Shown here: piece by piece, positions 18,163-25,328 of the stretch
Layout of the letters: every line of letters begins with the position of its first letter
How positions within the stretch are numbered: the stretch's first letter is position 1
Origin: Maribacter_A sp023141835
GTDB taxonomy: Bacteria > Bacteroidota > Bacteroidia > Flavobacteriales > Flavobacteriaceae
Length of the DNA: 64,000 nucleotides
Direction: 5' to 3'
Assembly (NCBI GenBank): GCA_030636725.1
Contig: DAOVWJ010000001.1
Coordinates: 25,660 to 89,659, forward strand
Position numbers and translations under genes: made by a program
Notes under the pieces: generated by a model
Seen by the model: the letters and a program-made list of their open reading frames with translations, nothing else
Databases searched by the model: none
Told to the model about the DNA's origin: nothing

Positions 18163-18170
18163 CAAAAGTA
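18163..18170 (-). promoter_or_regulatory. Bacteroidota -7 box (TACTTTTG) for mazG
   Basis: A perfect TAnnTTTG on the minus strand, 16 bases before the mazG ATG. No clear -33 TTG. It overlaps the alternative TTG start of mazG, supporting the ATG. Confidence 0.45.
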
Positions 18171-18249
18171 CAAATACAAATAATATAAGTACGAACCATA
18201 TTTGGCTTATTTTAGTTATCTTAAGTCGGTCAAAATCAACCTTAAAATT

Positions 18250-19746
18250 ATGAAATCGATCCTAATTCACATAGTATATGTAAGCTGTACAGTTTTTGCG
18301 CTCCTATGGTATATGTCACCAAATTCCGATTTAGGTGTTTTTGAGGGAAATACTGATATTGGAAATGTAAAGCATGCGGGTTCGGTACAGTTTAATCCCA
18401 GTGAAAACACCTATACAATTTCTGGTAGTGGAACAAATATGTGGTTTGATACCGATGAATTTCATTTCGTCTGGAAAAAAATGTCCGGCGATATGTCTTT
18501 GGCTGCTACTATTGAATGGTTGGGTCAAGGATTGGACCCACATAGGAAAGCCTGCCTTGTTATACGACAAACTTTAGAGTCTAACTCGGCCTATGCAGAT
18601 GTAGCGGTACACGGGGATGGATTAACATCTATTCAATATAGAGAGCTTGAAGGAGCTATGACCAGAGAGGTGCAATCCAATATCTCAGCTCCGAATAGCG
18701 TCCGAATAGAAAAAGAAGGGGATTACATTTCAATGTCGGTTGCCTTCGGAAATGAGAATTTAAAATATTCCGGCGGCTCTTTTAAAATGCAATTTTCCGA
18801 ACCCTATTATGTAGGTTTGGGGGTTTGCTCACATAATAATGAAGTCATCGAAACAGCAAAGTTCTCAAATGTGGTGGTTGAAAACATTCCGAAAAAAACG
18901 GACTCTTTGAAGCAGGTTGTAAGCACATTGGAGACAATAACCATATCTTCTTTTGATAGAAGAGTGGTATATCACACGAACAGCCATATTGAAGCTCCCA
19001 ATTGGTCTCCCGATGGAAAAGCATTGATTTACAATAGCCAAGGGCTTCTATACAAGATTCCTGTTGATGGTGGTAAACCTGAATTAATTCCGACTGATTT
19101 CGCCAAAAGAATAAATAACGATCATGGCATTTCTCCTGATGGAACCCAAATGGTGATAAGTGACCAGACCGAAACAGGTAAATCCTTGATTTATTCCATT
19201 CCGATCGAAGGTGGTATTCCAAAAAAAATAACACCACTAGGTCCCTCCTACTGGCATGGATGGTCACCTGATGGTAAAACGTTGGCCTATTGCGCAGAAC
19301 GGAACGGAAATTACGATATCTATACCATTCCTTTTGAAGGAGGTGAGGAGACACGATTAACTACTACTGAAGGACTAGACGATGGCCCTGACTATTCCCC
19401 TGATGGAAAATACATTTATTTCAATTCGACCCGTACAGGAACTATGCAAATTTGGCGAATGAAAGTAGATGGCTCAGATCAGGAACAGATAACCACAGAT
19501 AAGTACAATGACTGGTTTGCCCACCCTTCACCAGATGGCAAATGGCTCGTCTATGTAACCTTCAATACCGATGTACCTGCAGGTTCCCACCCTCCCAACA
19601 AAGATGTAATGCTCCGGCTTATGAATTTAGAAACGAAAGAAATTAAGGTAATGGCAAAGCTCTTTGGCGGGCAAGGAACCATTAATGTTCCTTCGTGGTC
19701 TCCAGATAGCCAACGTATTGCTTTTGTAAGTTACCGTCTAGAATAA
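18250..19746 (+). CDS. Secreted DUF1349/TolB-like (PD40) propeller protein
   Basis: A 498-residue exported protein: hydrophobic signal at about 1-22, then a concanavalin-like DUF1349 domain (about 30-215), then a six-bladed TolB-like propeller made of PD40 repeats. The propeller is shown by recurrent W/YSPDGK turns (APNWSPDGK, HGISPDGT, GWSPDGK, DYSPDGK, HPSPDGK, SWSPDS). DUF1349 modules often bind carbohydrate. It probably recognises a glycan or protein ligand outside the cytoplasm; no catalytic site is evident. Start 18250 places the signal peptide directly at the N-terminus. It is 15 bases before the exported isomerase gene. Confidence 0.85.
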   Translation: MKSILIHIVYVSCTVFALLWYMSPNSDLGVFEGNTDIGNVKHAGSVQFNPSENTYTISGSGTNMWFDTDEFHFVWKKMSGDMSLAATIEWLGQGLDPHRKACLVIRQTLESNSAYADVAVHGDGLTSIQYRELEGAMTREVQSNISAPNSVRIEKEGDYISMSVAFGNENLKYSGGSFKMQFSEPYYVGLGVCSHNNEVIETAKFSNVVVENIPKKTDSLKQVVSTLETITISSFDRRVVYHTNSHIEAPNWSPDGKALIYNSQGLLYKIPVDGGKPELIPTDFAKRINNDHGISPDGTQMVISDQTETGKSLIYSIPIEGGIPKKITPLGPSYWHGWSPDGKTLAYCAERNGNYDIYTIPFEGGEETRLTTTEGLDDGPDYSPDGKYIYFNSTRTGTMQIWRMKVDGSDQEQITTDKYNDWFAHPSPDGKWLVYVTFNTDVPAGSHPPNKDVMLRLMNLETKEIKVMAKLFGGQGTINVPSWSPDSQRIAFVSYRLE

Positions 19747-19761
19747 TATCGAAATAAATAT

Positions 19762-20595
19762 ATGAAAACACGTAGAAAATTTTTGTTTCAATCAAGTGCC
19801 TTGGCCTTAGGCACAATGCTTATCCCCTCTATTACATTAGCCAATAATGTTAGTCAGAAATTCGGAGTTCAACTATACTCCTTTAGAAACGAAATGGCCA
19901 AGGATGCCATAGGCACATTAAAACAGATTTCAGCCATAGGAATTAAAGAGATTGAAACGGCCCAAAGTAAAAAAGGGCATTACTATGGACTTAAACCCAA
20001 AGAAATGAAGGCCATTTGTTCAGATTTAGGCATGAACCTCAAAAGCGGACATGCTGCCTTAGATGGCAATTGGCAGCGAACCATGGACGAGGCCGTTGAA
20101 TCCGGACAAGAGTATTTAATCTGTTCTTCAATGCCCTCAAGAGGGCAAACCGTTGACAACTATCTGAAAGTTGCTGAAAAGTTCAATGAGGCAGGGGAAG
20201 CATGCAAAAAGCTCGGACTTAAATTCGGATACCACAATCATGCCTATGAATTTGAATCTGAAAATGATCAGGTGCTGTATGATGTAATGTTAGACAATAC
20301 TGATTCAGATTTGGTGCATATGGAACTTGACCTAGGATGGGTCATTATGGGCGGAAAGGATCCTTTGGATTATTTTAAGGCATATCCCGGGCGTTTCCCA
20401 CTTTGGCATCTTAAGGATATGGACATGGAGAAAAAAGAAAGTACCGAATTCGGTAGAGGAGGATTAGATATTGCCTTAATGATGCAGAACCAGAAAGCTT
20501 CTGGCGTAAAACATATTTTCATAGAGCAGGAAGAATATACCAATACTCCTTTGGAAAGCATGAAACATAATATGACCTACTTAAAAAGAATATAG
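19762..20595 (+). CDS. Exported sugar phosphate isomerase/epimerase
   Basis: A 277-residue TIM-barrel protein of the xylose isomerase-like family with a Tat-like signal (TRRKFLFQ, ALALG core, cleavage near TLAN). Barrel motifs: GVQLYSFRNEM at strand 1, FGYHNHAYEFE, MELDLGWV, PLWHLKDMD and HIFIEQEEY, which provide the metal ligands. It resembles the exported enzyme at 2487-3341 in fold and signal type but not closely in sequence. It likely isomerises a keto-sugar in the periplasm. It sits in a same-strand group with a carbohydrate-binding-like propeller protein and an Nramp-type transporter. Confidence 0.85.
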   Translation: MKTRRKFLFQSSALALGTMLIPSITLANNVSQKFGVQLYSFRNEMAKDAIGTLKQISAIGIKEIETAQSKKGHYYGLKPKEMKAICSDLGMNLKSGHAALDGNWQRTMDEAVESGQEYLICSSMPSRGQTVDNYLKVAEKFNEAGEACKKLGLKFGYHNHAYEFESENDQVLYDVMLDNTDSDLVHMELDLGWVIMGGKDPLDYFKAYPGRFPLWHLKDMDMEKKESTEFGRGGLDIALMMQNQKASGVKHIFIEQEEYTNTPLESMKHNMTYLKRI

Positions 20596-20632
20596 CCAAC
20601 CGCTATCTAACATCCTTTAATGAACTTCGTCA

Positions 20633-21991
20633 ATGTCTGAAATCGTAGATCCCTATATTTTATCACCCGATAAGATAAAATCACCTCCAACGACTTTTAG
20701 AGGACGTTTGAAATTTCTTGGACCCAGTTTTGTGCTCTCCGCTTCTATTGTAGGCTCGGGTGAATTGATTGCCACCACTACCTTGGGTGCAGAAGCAGGT
20801 TTCATTACATTTTGGGTCATTATCGTTAGTTGTCTAGTTAAAGTAGCGGTGCAATTAGAGTTTGGAAAGCATAGCATTCTCACAGGGGAAACAGCCATGC
20901 AGGCTTTTAATAAGTTGCCGGGACCTCAATTTGGCAAGGCAAAATGGACGGTTTGGACCGTTTTAGGCGTAATGATCATAAAATTATTACAAGTAGGCGG
21001 TATTGTAGGAGGTGTGGCCATCATTCTTAATATTATATCCCCTCAAATAAGCATTCCATTTTTCGCCTTCGGTATTGCCGTAGTTGTTGCCTTAATGATA
21101 TACAAAGGGTACTACAACTTCATAGAGCGATTCTCTTTGGTTATGATTGGTTTTTTTACGCTATTCACTTTTGCTTCCCTATATTTTTTGAAGTTCACCA
21201 CCTATCAAATCTCATTGGAGGATATATGGAGCGGTCTGCAATTTAATCTACCCAAAGAAGCTGTGGTGGTGGCCATTGGCGCCTTTGGAATTACAGGTGT
21301 GGGTGGAGATGAAATTATACATTATAACTATTGGTGTTTGGAAAAGGGATATGCCTCTTTTGTAGGCGAAAATGACAACTCAGAAGAATGGCGCGATAGA
21401 GCCTATGGCTGGATTAAGGTTATGAAACTGGATGCCATAGTCGCCATGTGCGTGTATACTTCTGTTACCGCAGCCTTTTATTTGCTGGGTGCGGCGGTCC
21501 TACATGCGCAAGGCAGCATTCCAGAAGGATATGCGATGATAGAAACCTTATCTGCAATGTACACGGAATCTTTAGGGCCGCATGCCAAAACTGCATTTCT
21601 AATTGGATCGTTCATCACTCTATTTTCTACCCTTTTTGCCGCTCTTGCTGCTTGGACAAGGCAGATTTCAGATATTTTTGGGCAGATAGGTTTAATTAAT
21701 TTTAGCGATTACCATATACGGAAAAAGACCGTGGCAATTCTTGCCTGGATCATACCACTATTGTGGGCATTGGTATTTGTCTTTATAAAATTGCCGGTTT
21801 TGATGGTCATCACTGGTGGTATCGTAGGCTCTTTCTTGCTGTTTTTGGTCGTTTATGCAGTACTGCATTTTAGGTATGTAAGGCTTAATCCTTTATTTAA
21901 GCCTAGCATTTATTATGATGTTGTCTTATGGCTTAGTATCCTAAGTATTATAGCAGTTGGAGTGCTGGGTATTCTAAAATTTTTCGGTTAA
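20633..21991 (+). CDS. Nramp-superfamily membrane transporter, variant lacking metal motifs
   Basis: A 452-residue polytopic protein with about eleven transmembrane helices of the Nramp (LeuT) fold. In canonical Nramp the first helix carries DPGN and the sixth MPHN, both metal-binding. Here the corresponding segments read VGSGELIATT (about 40-49) and TGVGGDEIIHYNYW (about 221-234), so neither motif is present, although acidic residues (E44, D226, E227) occur at similar places. It may move another cation or none of the usual transition metals. It follows the exported isomerase by 37 bases and precedes an amidohydrolase by 34, as in an operon. Confidence 0.8.
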   Translation: MSEIVDPYILSPDKIKSPPTTFRGRLKFLGPSFVLSASIVGSGELIATTTLGAEAGFITFWVIIVSCLVKVAVQLEFGKHSILTGETAMQAFNKLPGPQFGKAKWTVWTVLGVMIIKLLQVGGIVGGVAIILNIISPQISIPFFAFGIAVVVALMIYKGYYNFIERFSLVMIGFFTLFTFASLYFLKFTTYQISLEDIWSGLQFNLPKEAVVVAIGAFGITGVGGDEIIHYNYWCLEKGYASFVGENDNSEEWRDRAYGWIKVMKLDAIVAMCVYTSVTAAFYLLGAAVLHAQGSIPEGYAMIETLSAMYTESLGPHAKTAFLIGSFITLFSTLFAALAAWTRQISDIFGQIGLINFSDYHIRKKTVAILAWIIPLLWALVFVFIKLPVLMVITGGIVGSFLLFLVVYAVLHFRYVRLNPLFKPSIYYDVVLWLSILSIIAVGVLGILKFFG

Positions 21992-22025
21992 AATATCAAA
22001 TCCTATACTGCCAATACATCGAATC

Positions 22026-23675
22026 ATGAAATTCAAAACAATACTATCTATATTCTTATCACTTGGTCTACTCTTCGGATGTTCCTCCTCGGTAACTTAT
22101 GATGTACTCATTAAAAACGGGCAAATAATCGATGGATCTGGCATTGCCTCCTTTATTGGGGATGTTGGTATAGATGCCGATACTATTGCATCTATAGGTA
22201 ATCTTCAAAAAGCAAAGGGCATTCTGGAAATTGATGCCAAAGGTCTAATAGTTGCCCCGGGGTTCATCAACATGCTGAGCTGGGCCAACGTTTCCCTCAT
22301 TGAAGACGGCCGGTCTCAAGGTGATATTCGACAGGGAGTAACATTAGAAGTACTAGGGGAAGGACATTCAATGGGGCCATTAAATGAGGAGATGAAAAAG
22401 GAAATGAAAGATGGACAACAAAATATTACGTACGACATTACATGGACCACGCTTGGTGAATATTTAGAGTTTCTTGAAAACAAGGGTGTTTCTACCAATA
22501 TTGCCTCTTTTGTAGGGAACGGAACATTACGGGAATTCACCATGAAGTATGAAAACAGACCTCCTTCGAACGAGGAATTGGATACAATGAAGGAGCTCAC
22601 ACGTCAAGCCATGGAAGAAGGGGCCATAGGTATGTCTTCCTCTTTGATATATGTACCCAGTGGACACGCCAAAACCAATGAGCTTATTGAACTTGCGAAA
22701 GTCGTTGAGGAATACGATGGCATGTATATTTCCCATATTCGAGACGAAGAGGGTGGTTTATTGGATGCGGTCAAGGAACTGATCACCATCAGTGAAGAAG
22801 CCAACATACGTTCAGAGATTTATCATTTTAAGGCCTCAGGGAATGAGAATTGGGGTGTATTGGATAAAGCCATTCAATTGGTGGATAGTGCCCGAACCAA
22901 GGGTTTACCCATAACCACCGATATGTACATGTACAATGCGAGTTCAACCGGTCTTAACGTATTGCTTCCGGCATGGGCCAAGGAAGGTGGGCATAGCGCA
23001 ACCATAAAGTTGATAAAGCAACCGGACAAAAGAAAAAAAATGATGCAAGAGGTAGATTTTCATGTTCCACCAGAGAAAATCCTTCTTGTAGGTTTTAGAA
23101 ACAAGGCCTTGAGAAACCTCATCGGAAAAACACTGGCAGATGTTGCCCAAGAAAGAATGATCACCCCAGAGGAGGCCATAGTCGATCTTATTCTTGAAGA
23201 CGATAGCAGAATACAAGTGGTGTATTTCTCCATGTCCGAAGACAATATCAAAAAGAAATTGGCACTTCCATATATGTCCATTTGCTCAGATGCTGGTTCC
23301 TATACCAACGAGGGTATTTTTTTAGAACAAAGCACACACCCTAGAGCCTATGGTTCATTTGCTAGATTGTTGGGCAAATATGTTCGGGAAGAAAAAGTAA
23401 TTGCATTGGAGGATGCGATTTACAAACTGACGGCTCTACCGGCAACAAATATGAAACTTAAAAAACGAGGTGCTTTAAAAGAAGGTTTTTATGCGGACAT
23501 CACCGTATTTGATGCAGGTGAAATCCAAGATATTGCTACTTTTGAGAACCCCCACCAATACGCAATAGGAATGAAACATGTATTTGTCAACGGAACACAG
23601 GTTTTAAAAAACGGAGAACATACAGGGGCATTTCCTGGTAAAGTGGTTCGCGGTCCTGGATGGAAAAGAAAATAA
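22026..23675 (+). CDS. Lipoprotein amidohydrolase of the D-aminoacylase family, variant active site
   Basis: A 549-residue amidohydrolase with a lipoprotein signal (cysteine at residue 19 after LGLLFG), hence probably periplasmic and membrane-anchored. Overall order matches N-acyl-D-amino-acid deacylases: YDVLIKNGQIIDGSG, GDVGIDADTI, IVAPGFI, later SHIRDEEG and IYHFKASG, then C-terminal TALPATNMKLKKRGALKEGFYADITVFD. The canonical HxHxD after PGF is replaced by INMLSW (residues 81-86) and the family's cysteine region reads GEGHSMGP. Histidines in SHIRDEEG and YHFKASG remain. It may use a different metal arrangement or act on another substrate. Confidence 0.82.
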   Translation: MKFKTILSIFLSLGLLFGCSSSVTYDVLIKNGQIIDGSGIASFIGDVGIDADTIASIGNLQKAKGILEIDAKGLIVAPGFINMLSWANVSLIEDGRSQGDIRQGVTLEVLGEGHSMGPLNEEMKKEMKDGQQNITYDITWTTLGEYLEFLENKGVSTNIASFVGNGTLREFTMKYENRPPSNEELDTMKELTRQAMEEGAIGMSSSLIYVPSGHAKTNELIELAKVVEEYDGMYISHIRDEEGGLLDAVKELITISEEANIRSEIYHFKASGNENWGVLDKAIQLVDSARTKGLPITTDMYMYNASSTGLNVLLPAWAKEGGHSATIKLIKQPDKRKKMMQEVDFHVPPEKILLVGFRNKALRNLIGKTLADVAQERMITPEEAIVDLILEDDSRIQVVYFSMSEDNIKKKLALPYMSICSDAGSYTNEGIFLEQSTHPRAYGSFARLLGKYVREEKVIALEDAIYKLTALPATNMKLKKRGALKEGFYADITVFDAGEIQDIATFENPHQYAIGMKHVFVNGTQVLKNGEHTGAFPGKVVRGPGWKRK

Positions 23676-23695
23676 CAATTTTAAAACATACACTA

Positions 23696-24604
23696 ATGAA
23701 ATCAACTTTTAAACTAAGTATCCTCCCGCTAACAGTACTCATTTCCATACTAACCTTTTCTTGTACCGCCCAGGAAGACCCCATTGTGGCCGAGGGAGCT
23801 CAGGTTACCTTAGTTGCTGCTGACTATGAATTTACAGAAGGGCCAGCTGTAGATACTAACGGAAATGTGTTTTTCACTGATCAGCCCAATGATAGGATAA
23901 TCAAATGGTCTGCCGATGATAATACGGTTTCTGTTTATCTGGAACCCGCTGGTCGGGCCAACGGATTATATTTTGACCATGATGGTAACCTTTTGGCTTG
24001 TGCCGATGAAAAATTCCAACTTTGGAAAATCGATTCGAACAAAAATGTAACCGTTCTAATCGATGATTTTAAAGGCAAAAAACTTAATGGCCCCAATGAT
24101 CTTTGGGTCGATGCTAAAGGTGGTATTTATTTTACCGATCCTTACTACCAACGCCCGTACTGGGAACGTACCCAAGGAGAAATTGAAAAACGGAATGTAT
24201 ATTACCTAACACCGGACATGAAGGATATAATCATGGTGGCCAATGACCTTGTACAACCCAATGGAATTATTGGAAGCCCAGATGGTAAAACCTTGTACGT
24301 TGCCGATATTGGCGATAAAAAAACCTATTCATTTACAATTAATGAAGACGCAAGTCTGACCGATCGTACTCTATTCACGGAAATGGGCTCGGATGGTATG
24401 ACCTTGGATAACAGAGGTAACCTTTACATTACTGGAAATGGAGTGACCGTTTTCAGCAAACAAGGAGAGCAAATACAACATATACCCATCGATCAAAAAT
24501 GGACGGCTAATGTAACTTTTGGCGGGAAAAATCAAAGCAAGTTATTCATCACCGCAATGAATTCTGTATATACCCTTGATATGAATGTCAATGGAGTGCG
24601 TTAG
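23696..24604 (+). CDS. SMP-30/gluconolactonase/LRE family protein, secreted
   Basis: A 302-residue six-bladed beta-propeller lactonase-like protein with an N-terminal export signal ending near FSCTAQ. Family motifs: FTEGPAVDTNGNVFFTDQPN (metal-binding Glu), KLNGPNDLWVDAKGGIYFTDPYY (Asn/Asp ligands), QPNGIIGSPDGKTLYVAD and GSDGMTLDNRGNLYIT. Start 23696 was chosen so that the signal is N-terminal; the open frame begins upstream inside the amidohydrolase gene. It probably opens a sugar lactone such as gluconolactone in the periplasm, the expected step after a sugar dehydrogenase. It follows the amidohydrolase by 20 bases in the same direction. Confidence 0.9.
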   Translation: MKSTFKLSILPLTVLISILTFSCTAQEDPIVAEGAQVTLVAADYEFTEGPAVDTNGNVFFTDQPNDRIIKWSADDNTVSVYLEPAGRANGLYFDHDGNLLACADEKFQLWKIDSNKNVTVLIDDFKGKKLNGPNDLWVDAKGGIYFTDPYYQRPYWERTQGEIEKRNVYYLTPDMKDIIMVANDLVQPNGIIGSPDGKTLYVADIGDKKTYSFTINEDASLTDRTLFTEMGSDGMTLDNRGNLYITGNGVTVFSKQGEQIQHIPIDQKWTANVTFGGKNQSKLFITAMNSVYTLDMNVNGVR

Positions 24605-24715
24605 TAAAATTCGGTAGGAACACTTTTAGTCGGTAGCGTTGCCTTTTTTCGTAACTTAGGATTTGTAAAAAAATAACCTTTACAGATCCTTAACACACAA
24701 ATCATTTTTGTAGGC

Positions 24716-25189
24716 ATGGCCAAATACAGATTGAATATCAATACTAAGAAGTTCGATGTTGAAGTAGACAAAGGCACTTCCTTACTTTGGGTTTTGCGTG
24801 AGCATCTTGGCTTAACTGGTACTAAATACGGATGCGGTATCGCACAGTGTGGAACTTGTACTTTACATATCGACGGCAAACCGATGCAAGCCTGTATACT
24901 TTCGGTTGAGAATTATGCGAACGGCCAAAAAATAACCACAATTGAAGGATTATCAGAGGATTGCAGTCATCCGGTGCAAAAAGCCTGGATTGAAGCACAG
25001 GCTCCTCAATGTGGATATTGCCAATCTGGACAAATTATGCAGGCGGTCGCCTTGTTGGAAGAAAATCCAAATCCAACCCGTGAGGAAATCAAATCCCATA
25101 TGAATAGTGTACTATGCCGTTGCGGGACTTATATGCGAATTTTAGATGCTATTGAATTGGCGTCTAAAAACATCACCGAGGGTGTCTAA
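24716..25189 (+). CDS. [2Fe-2S] subunit of a molybdenum hydroxylase (IorA-like)
   Basis: A 157-residue small subunit. The plant-type [2Fe-2S] cluster ligands are C40, C45, C48 and C60 (GCGIAQCGTC). The second cluster, bound by the helical domain, uses C99, C102, C134 and C136 (CGYCQSGQ, CRC). It passes electrons from the molybdopterin-cytosine-dinucleotide subunit encoded next. It has no signal peptide of its own, so it is probably exported bound to the Tat-signalled partner. No FAD subunit is encoded nearby, consistent with isoquinoline 1-oxidoreductase-type enzymes that use a different electron acceptor. Confidence 0.93.
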   Translation: MAKYRLNINTKKFDVEVDKGTSLLWVLREHLGLTGTKYGCGIAQCGTCTLHIDGKPMQACILSVENYANGQKITTIEGLSEDCSHPVQKAWIEAQAPQCGYCQSGQIMQAVALLEENPNPTREEIKSHMNSVLCRCGTYMRILDAIELASKNITEGV

Positions 25190-25306
25190 AAAGTACAAGA
25201 ATTTTAAATTGTCAGGTTGAGTACAGTCGAAATCTATTTATTGTCTTTCAGAAAGATGAAGTTTTCGACTCCGCTCGAACCGACAGAAAGAGTTATTTTT
25301 TTAGAC
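25184..25306. repeat. Nested inverted-repeat (REP-like) element between hydroxylase subunits
   Basis: Outer arms GTCTAAAAA (25184-25192, spanning the stop codon) and TTTTTAGAC (25298-25306) enclose inner imperfect 25-base arms at 25211-25235 (GTCAGGTTGAG...AGTCGAAA) and 25260-25284 (TTTCGACT...CGAACCGAC). The inner motif, with TTGAG...AGTCGAAA and its complement, resembles a dispersed palindromic repeat common in flavobacteria. The transcript could fold into a long hairpin between the two subunit genes. Confidence 0.6.
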
Positions 25307-25328
25307 AGCCTCCTTAAAAGCACTAAAA

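Noticed and set aside
24605..24715. -7-like sequence CATTTTTG just before the [2Fe-2S] subunit gene
   Set aside because: It lacks the first T of TAnnTTTG and ends within a few bases of the ATG; too weak to list as a promoter.
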